The translations under genes were made by a program, and so were the position numbers. From Sisyra terminalis (Eukaryota > Arthropoda > Insecta > Neuroptera > Sisyridae): a stretch of DNA of 64,000 bases. The number at the start of each line of letters is the position of its first letter. Position 1 is the stretch's first letter. Positions 1-13,059 of the stretch are shown here, piece by piece. The notes below the pieces were generated by a model that saw only the letters and a list, made by a program, of their open reading frames with translations, had not been told where the DNA came from and searched no databases. The DNA lies in contig OY292274.1 of NCBI GenBank assembly GCA_958496175.1, positions 46,262,630 through 46,326,629 on the forward strand, written 5' to 3'.

Positions 1-677
1 AGTTCTAGTCATCTTCACTAACAAACGACAAACATATCTATCAATAAAAGTTAAGAATAAATTTATTCCACGGGAAAATTTTGAATAACACCTAGGATTT
101 CATCTGAACAGTAAACTAGCATGGATAACATGATATAAAACTTAGTACTGAAACTAAACTAGTAATCAACAAAACAGTCATCCAACTTATTTGAACTTAT
201 GGCCTTCAAAATGGAACACAAGCAATGCAAACTGTAGATTACTGTAAATCTTAACTATGTAAGGGACGAAATTATCCTTAAAGAAAAAGATACCGATACA
301 GTAACTCCAGCAGCTACAGCAATATGCAAATCATATCGTCAACGTCAATAGCAAGAAAAATTAAAAAAAAGATATATAAGACTAAAACGTAACTCCATAC
401 TTACTTTACCTGACCCAGCATGCAAAATAAAGACCATTGATCCGTGTACTCCCTGACAGTACATTTTTCCAACATACATCATAATATACTGTTAAAATAA
501 AGAAAAATAAAGACAACCCAGAACGACCCACTTAATATAGCGGCCTGAATGTTAACAAGTGAATGCTAAAATGTTACCAATGTTTGGTAACAATAATTGA
601 GCCCAACTAAGGACCCACATGCTAGTCTATACCAATAAAATGTTGGAACCAAAAAAAATGGTTAAATAAATCTTGAA
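1..677. other. AT-rich noncoding DNA, nothing recognised
   Basis: No convincing open frame, RNA gene or repeat was seen on either strand. The composition is A/T-rich with short A-runs, typical of the whole window. Confidence 0.5.
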
Positions 678-850
678 GGCCTACTGGCGGTCGAGTGGCC
701 AAAGAGACCGTTTCAAAATTTGTTGGTACGGGGTTCAAATTTTGTAATGGAAAAATGTTCAGTATTTCTCAATTTACGGATTTTCATAAACCCTAGAGTT
801 GCAAAAGACCATAGTAACCAAAAAGCGACTGTAAATAAGTAATAAAAAAA
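678..850 (+). mobile_element. tRNA-derived SINE, copy 1
   Basis: First of nine copies of one short interspersed element. The head begins near GGCCTACTGGCGG and reads like the 5' half of a class II (Leu/Ser-type) tRNA: a box A-like GGTCGAGTGGCC at about 689-700 and a box B-like GGGTTCAAAT at 731-740. A tRNA-unrelated body follows with shared landmarks (ATTTCTC, CCCTAGAGT, AGCGACTGTAAATAA) and an A-rich end. Such SINEs are transcribed by RNA polymerase III and moved by a partner LINE. The copy is diverged, and the clover-leaf cannot close, so it is not a tRNA gene. Confidence 0.8.
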
Positions 851-2790
851 CTTTAAAAGTATGGAAATCGGAAAGATCATTTTTTGCCAATTTTGTATTT
901 GCTTGAGTCGAAATATTTTTAAGCCCTACTTCGCCTTCCCTAAGTAAACTTGATCTTATCTTATCAAAACATGCATTTATCAAAATCCTCTAAAAAGTGT
1001 TTATGATAGTACAAATACAATTTAGTACATGTGTATGTACTAAATCAATTTTAGGCAGTTAAAGTAGATTTTAAGGAAAAAACGGTCTTCGAACGTTACG
1101 CATACAAAAGTTGTACAAAAATCACTTCTTTTAAGTAATTTGGAAAAAGTTTATAATTTTTTATGTTGACTATAATTGATTTTGATTTCGCTTGAAATTT
1201 TAACTTTTATGTTTTCTTTCTTATTAATACCGTAATATATTATACTATACTTAAACTAAAACACTATAACGAAACCCCAGCAGATGTTCCACTGAACATG
1301 ATATAAGTATATGATCTTCATTTTCTTGTTCTATGTTGTTTATTTAAGAACTCTTATAGTTACTTTATTAAATACTTTATTAAAATGCAAAGAAAAATTT
1401 TGATATAACGTAATATTATGTGTTTACTTAGGTACATAGACGAATACGTCTACACTTGAATACAAAACTTAATTGTTTTCCAGAATGCTAATTACAGAAT
1501 TCTGCATTTAACGACAGAAGTAGGAGACAATTGTTGAAAACTCTAAAGTTTTTTTCGGAAAGATTTCCGGTTTTCAAAGCAAATGAAACAAAGTCAATTT
1601 TCAAAAAAAAAGGAAGAAAATCTATCAAATTCGAGTTTGATATTTGCTTAATTCATCCCTCCATCGTTTTCCAGTAACATTTCATCTTATATTCACGAAA
1701 AAAAATTCATGCCTCGTTTGCTAATATTAACAAGTGATCGCAATACATTCAAACGGTGCCCTTTTCTCCCTTTTTATTCTCGCAATTCCCCAAACGCCGA
1801 ACCCAACCCAACTGATCGGTCTATTTACAATTTTTTCCAGCACATTTTTACCTCCCTTGTTTCACGTATTTCGCTTATTTCAACCCCAAAAAAATAAAGT
1901 TTTCGCCTCATACGTGGCGCTTGTTCGCGCGAAGACTTCATATTGAATGCTTTAAAAGTCTTACATTTTTCTCTTGTTAAATAATAGAAGACAAAATCCC
2001 CAGTTTTTCCAGTTTAAGCTATTCGTTATGTTTTGACTTCGTTGTTGTAACGACCACAAACTCGTCTTTTTCCTCAATATTATTTATAGTTAAGTGTTGA
2101 GGAAGAAAAAGAGAAAGAGGGCAAGAGAGGAAGAGGTTGCGAAAAAAAGGTGGGAAAACAAGAAGTGAAATACAAAGTGGAATGGAATGAGTATGTAATA
2201 TAATATTTCGTGTTTTACTAACTAAAATAATGATACGAGTGTGTAATGCAAATATCAAACATGCCGACCATAAAGCTTATAAAGCTCGGCAAGAGAGAAA
2301 GAGATAGCATATATAATTCACGTAATTATTATTTATTTACATAACTATTATTTCTAGACGAATTACTTCCAAAAATTATGTTTAACATTGAAATGTTTAA
2401 CTCCAGTCGCGTCAGGTGGTTGTTCAATAAGTAAGAGGTTGTTTTTTTTTCATCCTCTATAAACGAGTCATTTTTTGTGGTATTTTCTCTTATCCTTCTC
2501 TACATCTACGTCTATTTCATAGAAATATCTCTTTTATTCGTATTAAGTCGTTTTGTATATAATTCAAAATGTGGAAAACGTGACTGAAAAACATAAAAAA
2601 ATTAAAAGAAGAAAAAAATTACACCGCACATTATGTATGTACATATAAACAAATGTTGGCAGATTAAATAGGGTGGGCGGGTGAACCAAGTGTTGGAGGT
2701 TTCTAGTGCGCTAAGTTCGAAACAAAAGCTCAAAAAAGCTCGGTGAAAACAAAAGTGACATTAATAAATTATTTGTGAGTCAGTTTGGCG
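851..2790. other. AT-rich noncoding DNA
   Basis: No supported gene. A purine-rich tract lies at about 2098-2160 and a slightly more GC-rich stretch at about 1700-1960 has overlapping short open frames without protein-like character. Confidence 0.45.
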
Positions 2791-2799
2791 TACGTTTGC

Positions 2800-3170
2800 A
2801 TTTTTAAGGGGATGAAATAATTAAATTGTTAAAATTAGGGGCTGAACGTGGCTGGTCGGGCCACGGCACCATATGCCTTGGGGGTACAATCAGTAATCTC
2901 TCATATGCTCATTACTAATTAATTAAGTGGCTGCTTTAGAATGATAAACATAGAACAAAGCTTTCGAAAGCTCTCGAAAGCTCACCCCCAATACTTGATG
3001 CCTTGGATTTGTCTATGATTAGGCTGAACGCAATCGTAGGAATGAAAATTATATCGTAGAGTGGCTGTAGGAGGCAAACAAACCGATGAGGGATGTTGTG
3101 CATGTACAATAATGGGAAGGGTGAGTATCTATTCGTATTAATGCAAAATGGAGTGATTAAAACTTTTCAA
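2800..3170. promoter_or_regulatory. GC-richer island with homeodomain-type motifs
   Basis: This block stands out from the flanking DNA by its composition and low content of simple A/T runs. It contains TACTAATTAATTAAG at about 2913, a homeodomain-like core, and two close CTTTCGAAAG/CTCTCGAAAG palindromes at about 2961-2980. No open frame persists. A conserved noncoding element or enhancer is an inference; nothing proves activity. Confidence 0.25.
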
Positions 3171-3301
3171 ATTAAAATATATTTTTTAATCTCATCTGTT
3201 TTCTATTTTGTTGTCAATTTAAATTTGTAGAAAATAAAATGTCTTTCATTACAATTAAATAAAAAAAGTTTCAATTCTATGTTTCAATTAATCTTTCACT
3301 T

Positions 3302-3372
3302 AGCCTACTGGTGGCCGAGTGGTCAAGATGACCGCTCCACAACTAGTAGGTGTTGGGTCGACTTTCGTATTT
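3302..3372 (+). mobile_element. tRNA-derived SINE, copy 2 (5' fragment)
   Basis: This copy has the best-preserved head of the family: AGCCTACTGGTGGCCGAGTG, with box A TGGCCGAGTGGTC at 3312-3324 and the GTAGGTGTTGGGT stretch leading to box B. The body is lost after about 3372, so the copy is 3'-truncated. Confidence 0.75.
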
Positions 3373-4190
3373 TTTGTACTGCTATATTTTTGTTACTATA
3401 TATTTTACTTTGGTTTATCAGTAGCCTCAAAAACTAACAAATCATGAATTTAAAAAGATCAAAACAAATTTAAATAATGGATCAATTAAGCCATTCAAAA
3501 CTTTGAATTTTTTATTGTTATTTGATTTTATTATTTTTAATTAAATAGTTAAGTAACTGTCGTGCTTTTTTAATAGAAAAAATTTGATAAAAAAACAAAT
3601 TAAGTAATTGGTTTAAATATCTGGTTCGATAGTTATTGGCTACTAGCCTTTGTGGTTTAATTATTTTCCAGTTAACCTAATTTATCTGTGAAAGCCGAAA
3701 ATTTCTCGAAAGTTACAAATTCAATAACTAACCGAAGCTTGTTTGATCAAATCAAATCAATATCAGAACATTGTACTCAAATTACATTCTCCTAAATGGA
3801 TATAAATGACTTAATTGAATTGAAGTTGTGGTCTAGGAAACGCTTGACCCTAAAACTCAATTCAAACTAAAGAACAAAAAATCGAATAAACATTTTTAGA
3901 ACCAATGGCTCATTGTTAAATTAACAGGTATAAATCTTTTTGAAAAAAAAAAAAAACACAGAGATAAATTGCAAGTATTTTTCTCATTCATACGATTGAT
4001 ATAGAGATAAGTTCATATAAGCGAATTATGTCGGTGTGGTGCAAAGGTTGGCATTTCTACGATTCCCGAAAATTCAAATTCCACTCGCGTTTTCATCCCC
4101 ATATTTTCGACAGGAACGGAATTGTGTCGTTCGTTTCAATCAAATGATTCGATCGCACACACAATATTCTTCATCCATTTAAAAGGACAA
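3373..4190. other. AT-rich noncoding DNA
   Basis: Nothing recognised. A 14-bp A-run lies near 3943. Confidence 0.45.
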
Positions 4191-4194
4191 ACAA

Positions 4195-4860
4195 ACATTC
4201 CCGGTTCTGTCTCACTTACTCGTATTTAACTATCCCACATGTTGTCTCGTTCCCGACAAATATAACCCCGAGATTCGTTTTCCAGATTTTCACTTTGATT
4301 TACGATTTATCCAATTGGTTGTATTTAAAAAACGATCGAGAATATTTCCTCTATCAGATCCGTCAAAATGTCCGAGTCCCGAGGGAATGATAAACGATCG
4401 TTTAATGAAGTTGAAAAATTTCCGAAAAAAAATTGAAAAATTCTCAATATTTCCTCCAGTTCCCTCTTTCCTACGTCAATATTTAAGTGAGACGTTTTAA
4501 TCCACCATGTAATTTATTTCGAGAAAAACTCCGAATTAATTCGGGTACGATGGTGTTTGCGTCGCTATAATAATATTTATTATATTGAGACAAATAAAAA
4601 TATTCCAGCATATAATTACACACTGGAAAAAGCCCTGACTTGTGTCCCCGTAAATCGTAGCCAAAACCCGAAAAAATCCCGATTATTATCCGGGCACATT
4701 TTCCCATAAACGCATTTCGGGATAAAGCCAAAGTCGATAATCTCGTTACCGCACACAAATGAAGTTGCTAAATCAAATAACAAATGTATTGGAAATGTTT
4801 ACAGAGATTAACTTCGAATTCATCCCCTTCAAAACCAAACCCTCGTGCCAACCCTCGCCC
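4195..4860. promoter_or_regulatory. GC-richer noncoding island
   Basis: Composition is more balanced than in the surroundings, with motifs such as CCAATTGG near 4310, paired ACGATCG words at about 4331 and 4393, and CCCATAAACGC near 4703, which resembles a posterior Hox/caudal site. Open frames of 60-90 codons on both strands have no protein-like features and overlap each other, so I read this as noncoding, possibly regulatory. Confidence 0.22.
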
Positions 4861-4869
4861 ACCCAACAA

Positions 4870-6710
4870 AAAAAAAAAAAACCATTATCGTCATCTTAGC
4901 AATCATTTATTAATAAATGAATGTGTCAATATTTTTCAATAAAATTTATGAAAAATAAACCAACAAGGAATTGGGGAAGAACAAAACATTCCAATCCCTC
5001 CAGCTTGTTTCAGTTCAAAAATCATCACTTATAGGGGTTGTTTCATATGATTCAAAGACTCCCTCGTTTAGCCAATGGAAAGGGTCGACTCGACTCTTAT
5101 TATAAAAGCTAAATAAAATGCAATGAAACCACCAAATTTAACTGAACAAAAACGAAGCTGAATGCAACCCATTGTTAAAATGGCTATTGTATGAAATTGC
5201 CAAAAATAATGGATTGTGCCGAAAAATTTTGACAAAAGAACGTAAATGGAACAAAACGATAATAGAATAGCCGCCGGGGTGAACTAAGGTGACAAAAATG
5301 GTCAGTTATTTTTATTTGAAAAAAAAACTTTAAAACTTTCTAGTTATTAAGGTAGGTTATGGAACCCACAGGTAATTATAGTGGTTTGTTTCGGTAAACC
5401 ACAATTACCTACAATTAAACTTTGTTGCAAGTACAACTTCTCTTCAAAAGAGTATATTTCTGTTTTGAGCTTTTTTCAAAGCTGGTTTTCCCAGAAAACT
5501 AAATAAAGTAATGATAATAATAGGAAACTGTAATAAGATCAATTTAAATTCGATATTGTTTGGTCTTTCACCGATAAGTATCTATTGTTGTAGTTTGTAT
5601 CTCAATCTCAAATTGGTTTCGTATTTTAATCGCTTGTTTCAATTATCATTTGAGAACTCAAATTAATCTCCTCTCAATAAACCCCTAATGCAACTGAAGT
5701 ACTCTGTTAATAAACTTAATTGTTTCATCACATTTACAAACCGCGAAAGCTTACGAAACTCAAAATGTGATATCGAAATCAAATTTTCGCTCATAACTCT
5801 AGACTTAATTAAATTACACCTTTTACAATGAAAAATAGTTATCTTAATACTAATGAAAAGTACTTAGCCCTTTCAATATTTGCTCCATTAAAAAACAAAA
5901 GAACTGAAGTCTGCAAACGATGGTAACATAATATTCAATTGTTTATGCTCAGTAAAATATTTGTTGTTTTTTTTTTCTTCTTGTATATCTAAAAGTATTT
6001 TGAGAAAATAGCAAAAATGGTGGTTGAAAATTCAAAGTAAATTGTTTTTCAGCGACTTTCAACTTGAAACTGGAGAAAAAGATGATAATAATGATGTTAA
6101 AGTATGTTAGACACAAGTACAACCGACCCATTTACATTCATTCCCATTCCTGTTTTTCGTCTCAATAAAAACCGGTGATAGAACGAGCGAAGTGGAGGGT
6201 TGAATGGGGTTGAAACGTTGTGGCATCGCATAGCACTTATTGTGTATAGGATAGAGTTGAAGAAATGGGAAACTGTTGTTTGAAAAAGCCGAAAATGAAT
6301 TGTTTATATAGTGCCTGGCACTGGGGGGAGAGGAGTCAGGGTTGTCTTAATGTGCTTTTTATAATTGTGAAGAAAAGATCCGACATTAGATATGAGAGAT
6401 ACATGCAACACTAACTTGTTTTTGGAAATATCGAAAGTGGAAGTTTCCTAATCAATACAGAACAAAATTTTGAAACAAATTGAAAATATGTTTCTTATAG
6501 ATTTATGATTATAAAAAGTAATTTTCGTTGGATAAACTTATAGACTAGCATTAGTAAAAAAAAACGGTGTATGCATGCGCGTAGGAAGTTATATTTATTT
6601 GTTGTAAAAAGTTTTTAATCCTCTGCCATAGCATCTTCCGATAGTGCCTAAAATGATACTTCAGTTATTAGAAGTTTGGGATTACTTAAATATGATACAA
6701 TTTTAAACAC
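4870..6710. other. AT-rich noncoding DNA with one small hairpin
   Basis: No gene seen. A short imperfect hairpin lies at about 5369-5411, with arms AGGTAATTATAGTGGTTT and AAACCACAATTACCT. It is too small for a typical pre-miRNA. Confidence 0.4.
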
Positions 6711-6714
6711 AATT

Positions 6715-6911
6715 TTTACTTGCAAAGACAAAGAACAATAAATGTAACACATATATGTGTCATACCAACATAATTATTAAATCTCAATTTTCAACTAGCT
6801 GATTGTCGTCATTGGTTTCAACTGTCATTTCGTTTTCATTCAATTGCCAGTTTTTGTCATTTGTCAGTTTTGTCAGTATTGGACTGTGAATATTTCTCAG
6901 AAAGTTACTAG
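6715..6911 (-). repeat. Interspersed repeat family A, copy 1
   Basis: Read on the minus strand, this copy shows the family landmarks in order: AAATATTCAC, CCAATACTGACA, ACTGACAAATG, GGCAATTGAATGAAAA and ATGACAGTTGAAACC. The same order occurs at about 25.35 and 26.02 kb on the plus strand and at 48.55 and 52.42 kb on the minus strand. No open frame is present and the termini are unclear. It is probably a non-autonomous transposon; the class is unknown. Confidence 0.6.
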
Positions 6912-6968
6912 TTTTTAAGTGATAAATTAAATTGGTGGCTTATATTCCTTTTAGTTACATAAATATTT

Positions 6969-7108
6969 AGCAACGTTGTATTTTCTACTTTGTTTTTAAT
7001 TTAATTCGCGGCTTTCATATTACTGCAATTCTAATATTGTATAATTTGCTCTTTTGTTGGTAAATTTCCATCATGATGTGATTTACTCGTGAATGGTAAC
7101 GTTGCCAT
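6969..7108. mobile_element. Palindromic MITE family B, copy 1
   Basis: The left end reads AGCAACGTTGTATTTTCTAC and the right end reads GGTAACGTTGCCAT. Next to the left end is TTGTTTTTAATTTAATTCGCG, shared in inverted form with the copies at 61.2 and 62.1 kb. The right arm is more decayed. It lies just beside repeat A. Confidence 0.6.
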
Positions 7109-8343
7109 GTACTGATATCGCTAAATGGGACAAATGAGTCCAATTAGCAATTTATACATATTCTATAGTATTTCACAGTATCCATACATTCAATTGACTG
7201 TATATGTAAAGTATCTTACATATTTGAATTAACTGTTTACCAGAACACCATGGGCCCTTTGTTCAAAAAATAGTTATCAAAAACATTTATCATATAGAAG
7301 TGGATTGTAGTCATAAACTATCATGTATAGATATGAATAAACAGTCAATTGTATATAGATACTGTTTGTCTAAATAGTCAGTTGCGTGTATCTACAGTAT
7401 GTACAAATAGCTTCGGAGTAAAAAATAAATTAATACCATAGTAATTGATTAATTGTATTACCCACTTATATTTAAGTATTTACCTCGTTTTTAATTCAAA
7501 TACAGATAAACATAATGCAATGTAAGGTATCAATTCTTTGTATTATTTTACAAATTGTATTACATAATTTCAAAAAAATACCCTTCTTGTGAAATTATTG
7601 TACTTGTAATTAAATTATTGTGTTCATTTGGATATGGTTTAAACTATAAATATTGAAATTGTTATATTCGACGATATTGATAATTTAAGTATAAAATAAC
7701 AACTGACAGTCCTTGTTATAGTTGTTATCTCTTCCTGGCACTTTTTAACTTTGCCATCGATCATTTCTGTTGGTTTTCCCTACCAAATAACAAAAAACCT
7801 GTGCTAGCGGTCAACTCGGTCGAGTACTTATTGTTTTGGTACTGTGCAAATCACTCCCTAAAATCGGACAACGTATAAACCTCCAATAATAATTTTATCC
7901 AATAACTTCCAGCGTATAATTTTGCTGCTCGAAATGATGCAAAATCGTCTCAGCTCTCTTAAGCCACCCGGACATGAGCTGAGAAACATACATGAAGGTA
8001 CAATTGACTGTCTGCTAAGATTTATTTCAGAAGTAAACCTGTCCAATTGGAACTAGAAGCTAAGCTAAAATGCAAAAGTTCTTTTAGAATGCAGTGCAGA
8101 AGAAGTCTTGGGACAGGTCCCCAGACTAATGAAGAAGAATAATAAGGTTCTAAGAACATCAAATGTTGTGGTTAAATAATGCTTTTTAGATAAATTTTAG
8201 GACAAAAACCAAAGATCTAACATATAAATAATCGATCGATACAAATAGTCAATTATTTAAAAGTAATCAAAGTAAGTTTTCTTAATTGAAATGGGAAAAA
8301 GATAGTATTTAATGACGTAAAAATTTACGGGTTTCTAAAAACC
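7109..8343. other. AT-rich noncoding DNA
   Basis: No gene seen. The words ATTCAATTGACTGTATAT near 7189 and ACAGTCAATTGTATATAG near 7341 are inverted relatives, which hints at an old palindromic element. Confidence 0.4.
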
Positions 8344-8460
8344 TCAAGTTTACTGTCACGAATGGTCAAGGTGGCCGCTCTTAAACTGATATATGCGCTG
8401 GATTCAAATCGCAATCTGAGCGATGAACTAATTTTTAATATTTCTCGGTGTACGAATTAT
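8344..8460 (+). mobile_element. tRNA-derived SINE, copy 3 (degenerate)
   Basis: The copy keeps CAAGGTGGCCGCTC, a box B-like GATTCAAATCGC at about 8401-8412 and ATTTTTAATATTTCTCGGT. Box A is damaged (GTCACGAATGGTC). The body is truncated after about 8460. Confidence 0.6.
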
Positions 8461-10094
8461 AATTAATTATCCAAGAGTCGTTTAATAAAAAATTCATTTT
8501 TTTCGCTGAATTTTTCTTCATATTAAAATAAATTAATAATACCTTGCAGGGATATTTCATTACCCGTAAATGGCGAAAACCGCCGAAACCGATGCGTCAA
8601 ATAAATTTTTAATAAATTTCCCAATTATCTGCTGAACTTTAGTGGTTGTTAGCTTTGAGAGTTGGTGTAAGACGGATGGAAAACGATTCGAGTTGATAAA
8701 GTGAAATAATCAAGAACTTAATAACGTTTTGGTTAGAAAAGCATTATTATTAATTTAATCAAATCTCCAGCCGAGGGATATGCAAATGTTCTAAATAATT
8801 TCCGCGGGCTTTTACTCGCAAATATCACATCGTTACGTTAGATATTATAGTACTGAACGAAGAAAATATATTAAGCCTACCTTTTTTCCCGTCTCACCCA
8901 AGCAATTTTCAATGCTTTTTTTCGAGAGAATAATATGACAGTTGCCCTCTGAATTTTTATTAGATTATGTTTTTTAATCAACGAAAACGTTGTTTGTTTT
9001 TGAAGCTTGCAGCTTAAAAACGAAAAAGAATTTTTATAGTTTAGTAATTCCACGTGTCAATCTCTTCAATATTTCCATGGAGAGATACGAGGAAAATAAT
9101 ATCCAGTGAAAACTCTTCCAAATATCATACCTCTCGCCAGGAGGTTGTCAACTCAATAGAGATTATGATGAAAACGATTACGATGACTTATAAAAGTCAG
9201 CATGAGTTTCATGATTGGGGTTGGAGGAGGTACGAGGGAACGTTAAGGACGAATTAATATCAAAACCAAATCCTTAGACTCTATAAAATCTTGTCGTATT
9301 ATTATTATTGTTATTACAATTTTTATACGTTTTAGCTTATTTAACTCGGGAAAAATGGAAACAGAGGAAGTTAACAGGGGTGGTATGAGTAACGAGACAT
9401 GGGCACGGTGGGGCGGAATTCCCACAGATTGAGATAATCAGCAAAAAAATTTGTCGTCTTTCAAAATTAGTTTCTTTCATGTTACCGAATCGTTTAGTCT
9501 CGAAAAATTCGATTAATTCATTTAAATTTCGAAGAAAATTGGAAAATAGACCTTTGAAGTTGGAAAGCTATGATTTGGCTTTTAAGATGCTTGTTGAAAA
9601 GTCGATAGAAGAATAAGAAGATAAAATATTTTTTTCTGTGTAATTACCCTGTGATATTTGCCAGTTTTATTATTCTTTTTGTTTTTATTATGAAGAACAT
9701 TATAAATTGTAACGCTTATTGTTATCAATTATGGACATCTATGAAACGTAAGAAAACAAGTTTCTGCATTTTCTTTTCTATAAAAAGAAACAACTTCTGA
9801 TTTTTTTATTTTAATTGTTTTATTCCTTTATCTCAAATTATAAAAAAAAAAAACTCCAAAGAAAAAAGTTCTGATATTGTTATCCTTTTCTTTTCTTTTT
9901 GAACAGTTAACATTTACAGAATTGATCACTTGCTATTTATTTTTTGTTATTAAATACGACTTTTATTGCCAATGTAGTCTAACATTTCCAAGTACAAATA
10001 ATAAAAAAATCCTCTTGGAGCAAAAATATGATTATACACTTACAGATTTAGAAAATTGATTAGTAAGTTGTGAAACAACATTCGGTCTAACAGT
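8461..10094. other. AT-rich noncoding DNA
   Basis: No supported gene. Short open frames at 9054-9257 (+) and 9243-9425 (-) lack protein-like features. Confidence 0.45.
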
Positions 10095-10266
10095 GAAACT
10101 ATTTGTTTATTGATATTTATCGTTACTTTATAACAACTAAGATCTTTATCGGCTCTAAGGTTAATAAAAATCCGTTTACCAAGAAATAATGAAAATTTGC
10201 TTAATAGGAAATTCGAAACTACCAATTTTGGATAACCACCTAGACCACTCGACCACCAGAAGGCTT
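10095..10266 (-). mobile_element. tRNA-derived SINE, copy 4
   Basis: On the minus strand the copy begins AAGCCTTCTGGTGGTCGAGT and ends near GTAACGATAAATATCAATAA. The tail landmarks ACGGATTTTTATTAACC and GTTATAAAGTAACG match the family. The box B region is decayed. Confidence 0.72.
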
Positions 10267-11160
10267 GAAAATTTTTTTTTTTTTTGTGAATTTTTTATTG
10301 AACCACTTTATTGAACGATTTTCCCTGATAAACTGTCTTGACGAATCAATTTTTTTGGAAATTGAAAAATCATTTGGTTGATGAAATATTTTTAACCGTA
10401 CATTTTGACATATAAGAATAAAAAAGAAAATTAAAAAGCATAAATTAAGCAAATAAAAGAATTTGATACAGATCATAATAACTTGAATATAGGATATAAG
10501 GATATATCTATAAACATAAAAGTTTAATGGTAGTTGATTCAAAACCGTAAATCTTCAAAAATTGTTTACCGATAGTTTTGAAACTCTTACATAATATTGT
10601 ATTCATACACGCGTATGCTTTTATTAAATTGAGAGCTTCAAAAGAGTCTCACATCAAGAGATACTACTATGCAGTATACTCCTTTAACGTAGAAGCCTGT
10701 GCATTTTTAAAAGAGGTTTTTTATCACTATTTTCACGAAAAAGCCGATATTATCTTAGATGAAACGATTTTTCTGAAAACATAATTTAAAATTGTATATT
10801 TTGAAAACATATAGTATACATAGAGTGAATCTGCGGGTTGCTAGAAGAGGTGTTTTTAATGTTTGACGAACATGTTTTATTTTATTTATTTTTTAATTCC
10901 TAATCATAGGGAAAATCAAAAAGAACTAATACGGGTCCTTCTTCATTACTATTATTGATAGAAATTAATAATTGAAAGAATTTTTATATTTTAATGAATC
11001 GGTACCAATGTGAAAAGTAAGTGGTAAATTCTATAGTAACTAATAATGATTGCTATTGATTAGTACTGATTAGTACTTTGAAGGTAACTTTTATTATAAT
11101 AAATAGTGACAATTAGTAATTAGTGAGTAATTTAAAAAATCAAAAAATATAAATAAATGA
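10267..11160. other. AT-rich noncoding DNA
   Basis: No gene recognised. A 69-codon open frame at 10578-10784 (+) shows no motif that I know; a chance frame is as likely as a fragment. Confidence 0.4.
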
Positions 11161-11161
11161 A

Positions 11162-11352
11162 AAGCAAGCCATTCACGCTCTGACTTGCAGTCCAACTAGT
11201 CGAACTACTAGTTGGATCTTTTAGTTTGATCATCTAAATGATCCGACTAGACATCCAAATTCCAATAACACCATTTATAGTCCGACTGTAGCTCCAACTT
11301 CGAAAGTCGGACCACAAGTTGGACTGCAAGTCGGAGCGTGAATGGCCTGCTT
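11162..11352. mobile_element. MITE with GCCATTCACGC terminal inverted repeats
   Basis: The ends are inverted copies over roughly 30 bp: left GCCATTCACGCTCTGACTTG, right CAAGTCGGAGCGTGAATGGC. The inside repeats the words GTCCAACT, GTCCGACT and ACTAGT in both orientations. About 190 bp with no open frame, so non-autonomous. The target-site duplication could not be fixed by eye, and the superfamily is not assigned. Confidence 0.7.
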
Positions 11353-13050
11353 AAGCCCAAAGAAATCATAAATATTATCAATTTTTTTGGTTATAAAGAA
11401 AAAAAAAATTATTGATTTTGAAAAATAAAATTATAATAAACTACCGTTTATTTATTTACAGCTGTTACAATATAGACTAGACAGGACAATGTCTCCCAGA
11501 TTCAGATAGTATTATGTTTCTTAAGTATGTTCAATAAAGTCTTTTTTTTAACTTTCGTGACGTTAATAAAACTGAATTATGAATTATTTAACTGAATTAT
11601 GTACTCTAAGTCTAAGGTATACTATGAGTATCTTAAATAAATAAAAATTGCGAAAAATCATATTTATGAAATTTGATTCTAGGAAATTATTTTGTTTTAA
11701 GAAATAACTTTACCATGTGAGGTGGGAGACTCTCCATATATAGTTATAATTCTCTCTCTCTGTCATAATTTAGTTTTGATCACATATACACTATGAAAAT
11801 TTCGTTGCTGCAAACTACTTCCTTTTTTCTTTCAGTATTTCTATGTTATTTATCGTCGCTAACAAATAATCAGATCTTTAGTGATTCTAGAGTTAACACA
11901 AATTCGTAAATCAGGAAATATAAAAAATTTGCTCGATATGAAATTTGAACTGAACGACTTCTAGTTTTGAAGCGGCCACCTTTAGCAGCAGTATCAATAT
12001 TAGAAGTTTTATTTGGTTGTCAGTCGAAATCAATGAAAAAAGTATTACTTGGTGAACATTATTTGATTAAAATTTTTAGACCAACTAAAGAAAAATCAAA
12101 ATTCTTATATAAATACTGCGGAAAATTTTAAAACTATCATGAAAAAACAAGCACATTTATTATTCAGAAAAAAATATAGGATAAAGTATAGGATATGGAA
12201 ACTTACAGGATATATTTGATTTTCCTCATATTTTTCCGATCATTAATCAACCGATCATGTATGTATGACCTATAAAATAGTGCAATGTAATGGAAGCAAA
12301 AATGACTTTTAACTTTGTCCATTTTGAAAAACATACTTATAATATGTAATAATAATAAAAAAGGATATCTTAGACCATTTTTGGTCAAAATTTATTGTAC
12401 TCATTTTTTATTATAAATGTAAAAAAAATATTGACTTTATTTCCCTTATTTTTTAATGTGCATCCGTTTGGATTAAAAGAAACATTTCAAAAAGCACTTC
12501 TCAAAAATTTTATAAAATAACTTTCTTTTTCTTAAATTTCTTCTCTACAATCCTCTTATAAGAAAAAGTTCATAATTTTGACCTAAATATCCTACTTACT
12601 ATGGAAAAAAATATTTAAAAAAACAGTAAAATAACACTTGTTTTATACAGAATTTTAAACATTTTACGACGCGAAAATACTGCGACATCTGAATTTTTAG
12701 GGGTAAGTTAACATAAAAATACACTACAACTGACTAAAAAATTTCAAGTTTGAACCAATAACTACACAATTTTGTAGCATTTAGAAGAAATAACTTTTTT
12801 AGGAATATTTTGGGTTTTAATAAAATTATTATAACGGTTTAAATTAAAATTTCACGACGAAGTTAAAAATCAAACAATTTCAAAGTGGCCTGGAGTAGAG
12901 AGTAAATTTATTTCTGATTAAAATTTTTTTTGCTTCATTTCTCAACTCTTTTTCAATTTATTACCAACCACTTTAATAAGTCATAAAAGAAATTCAATTT
13001 CATTTTACCGTTATAAAATTGAATCATTTCAAAATTAAAACATCCAAGTT
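11353..13050. other. AT-rich noncoding DNA
   Basis: Nothing recognised apart from A/T runs and short chance open frames. Confidence 0.45.
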
Positions 13051-13059
13051 CCAAAGAAA

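Noticed and set aside
678..750. SINE heads as functional tRNA genes
   Set aside because: Box A and B resemble tRNA, but acceptor and anticodon stems do not form, and nine diverged copies share a non-tRNA body.
5369..5411. Hairpin as pre-miRNA
   Set aside because: The stem is about 16 bp with a 9-nt loop, too short for a usual miRNA precursor.
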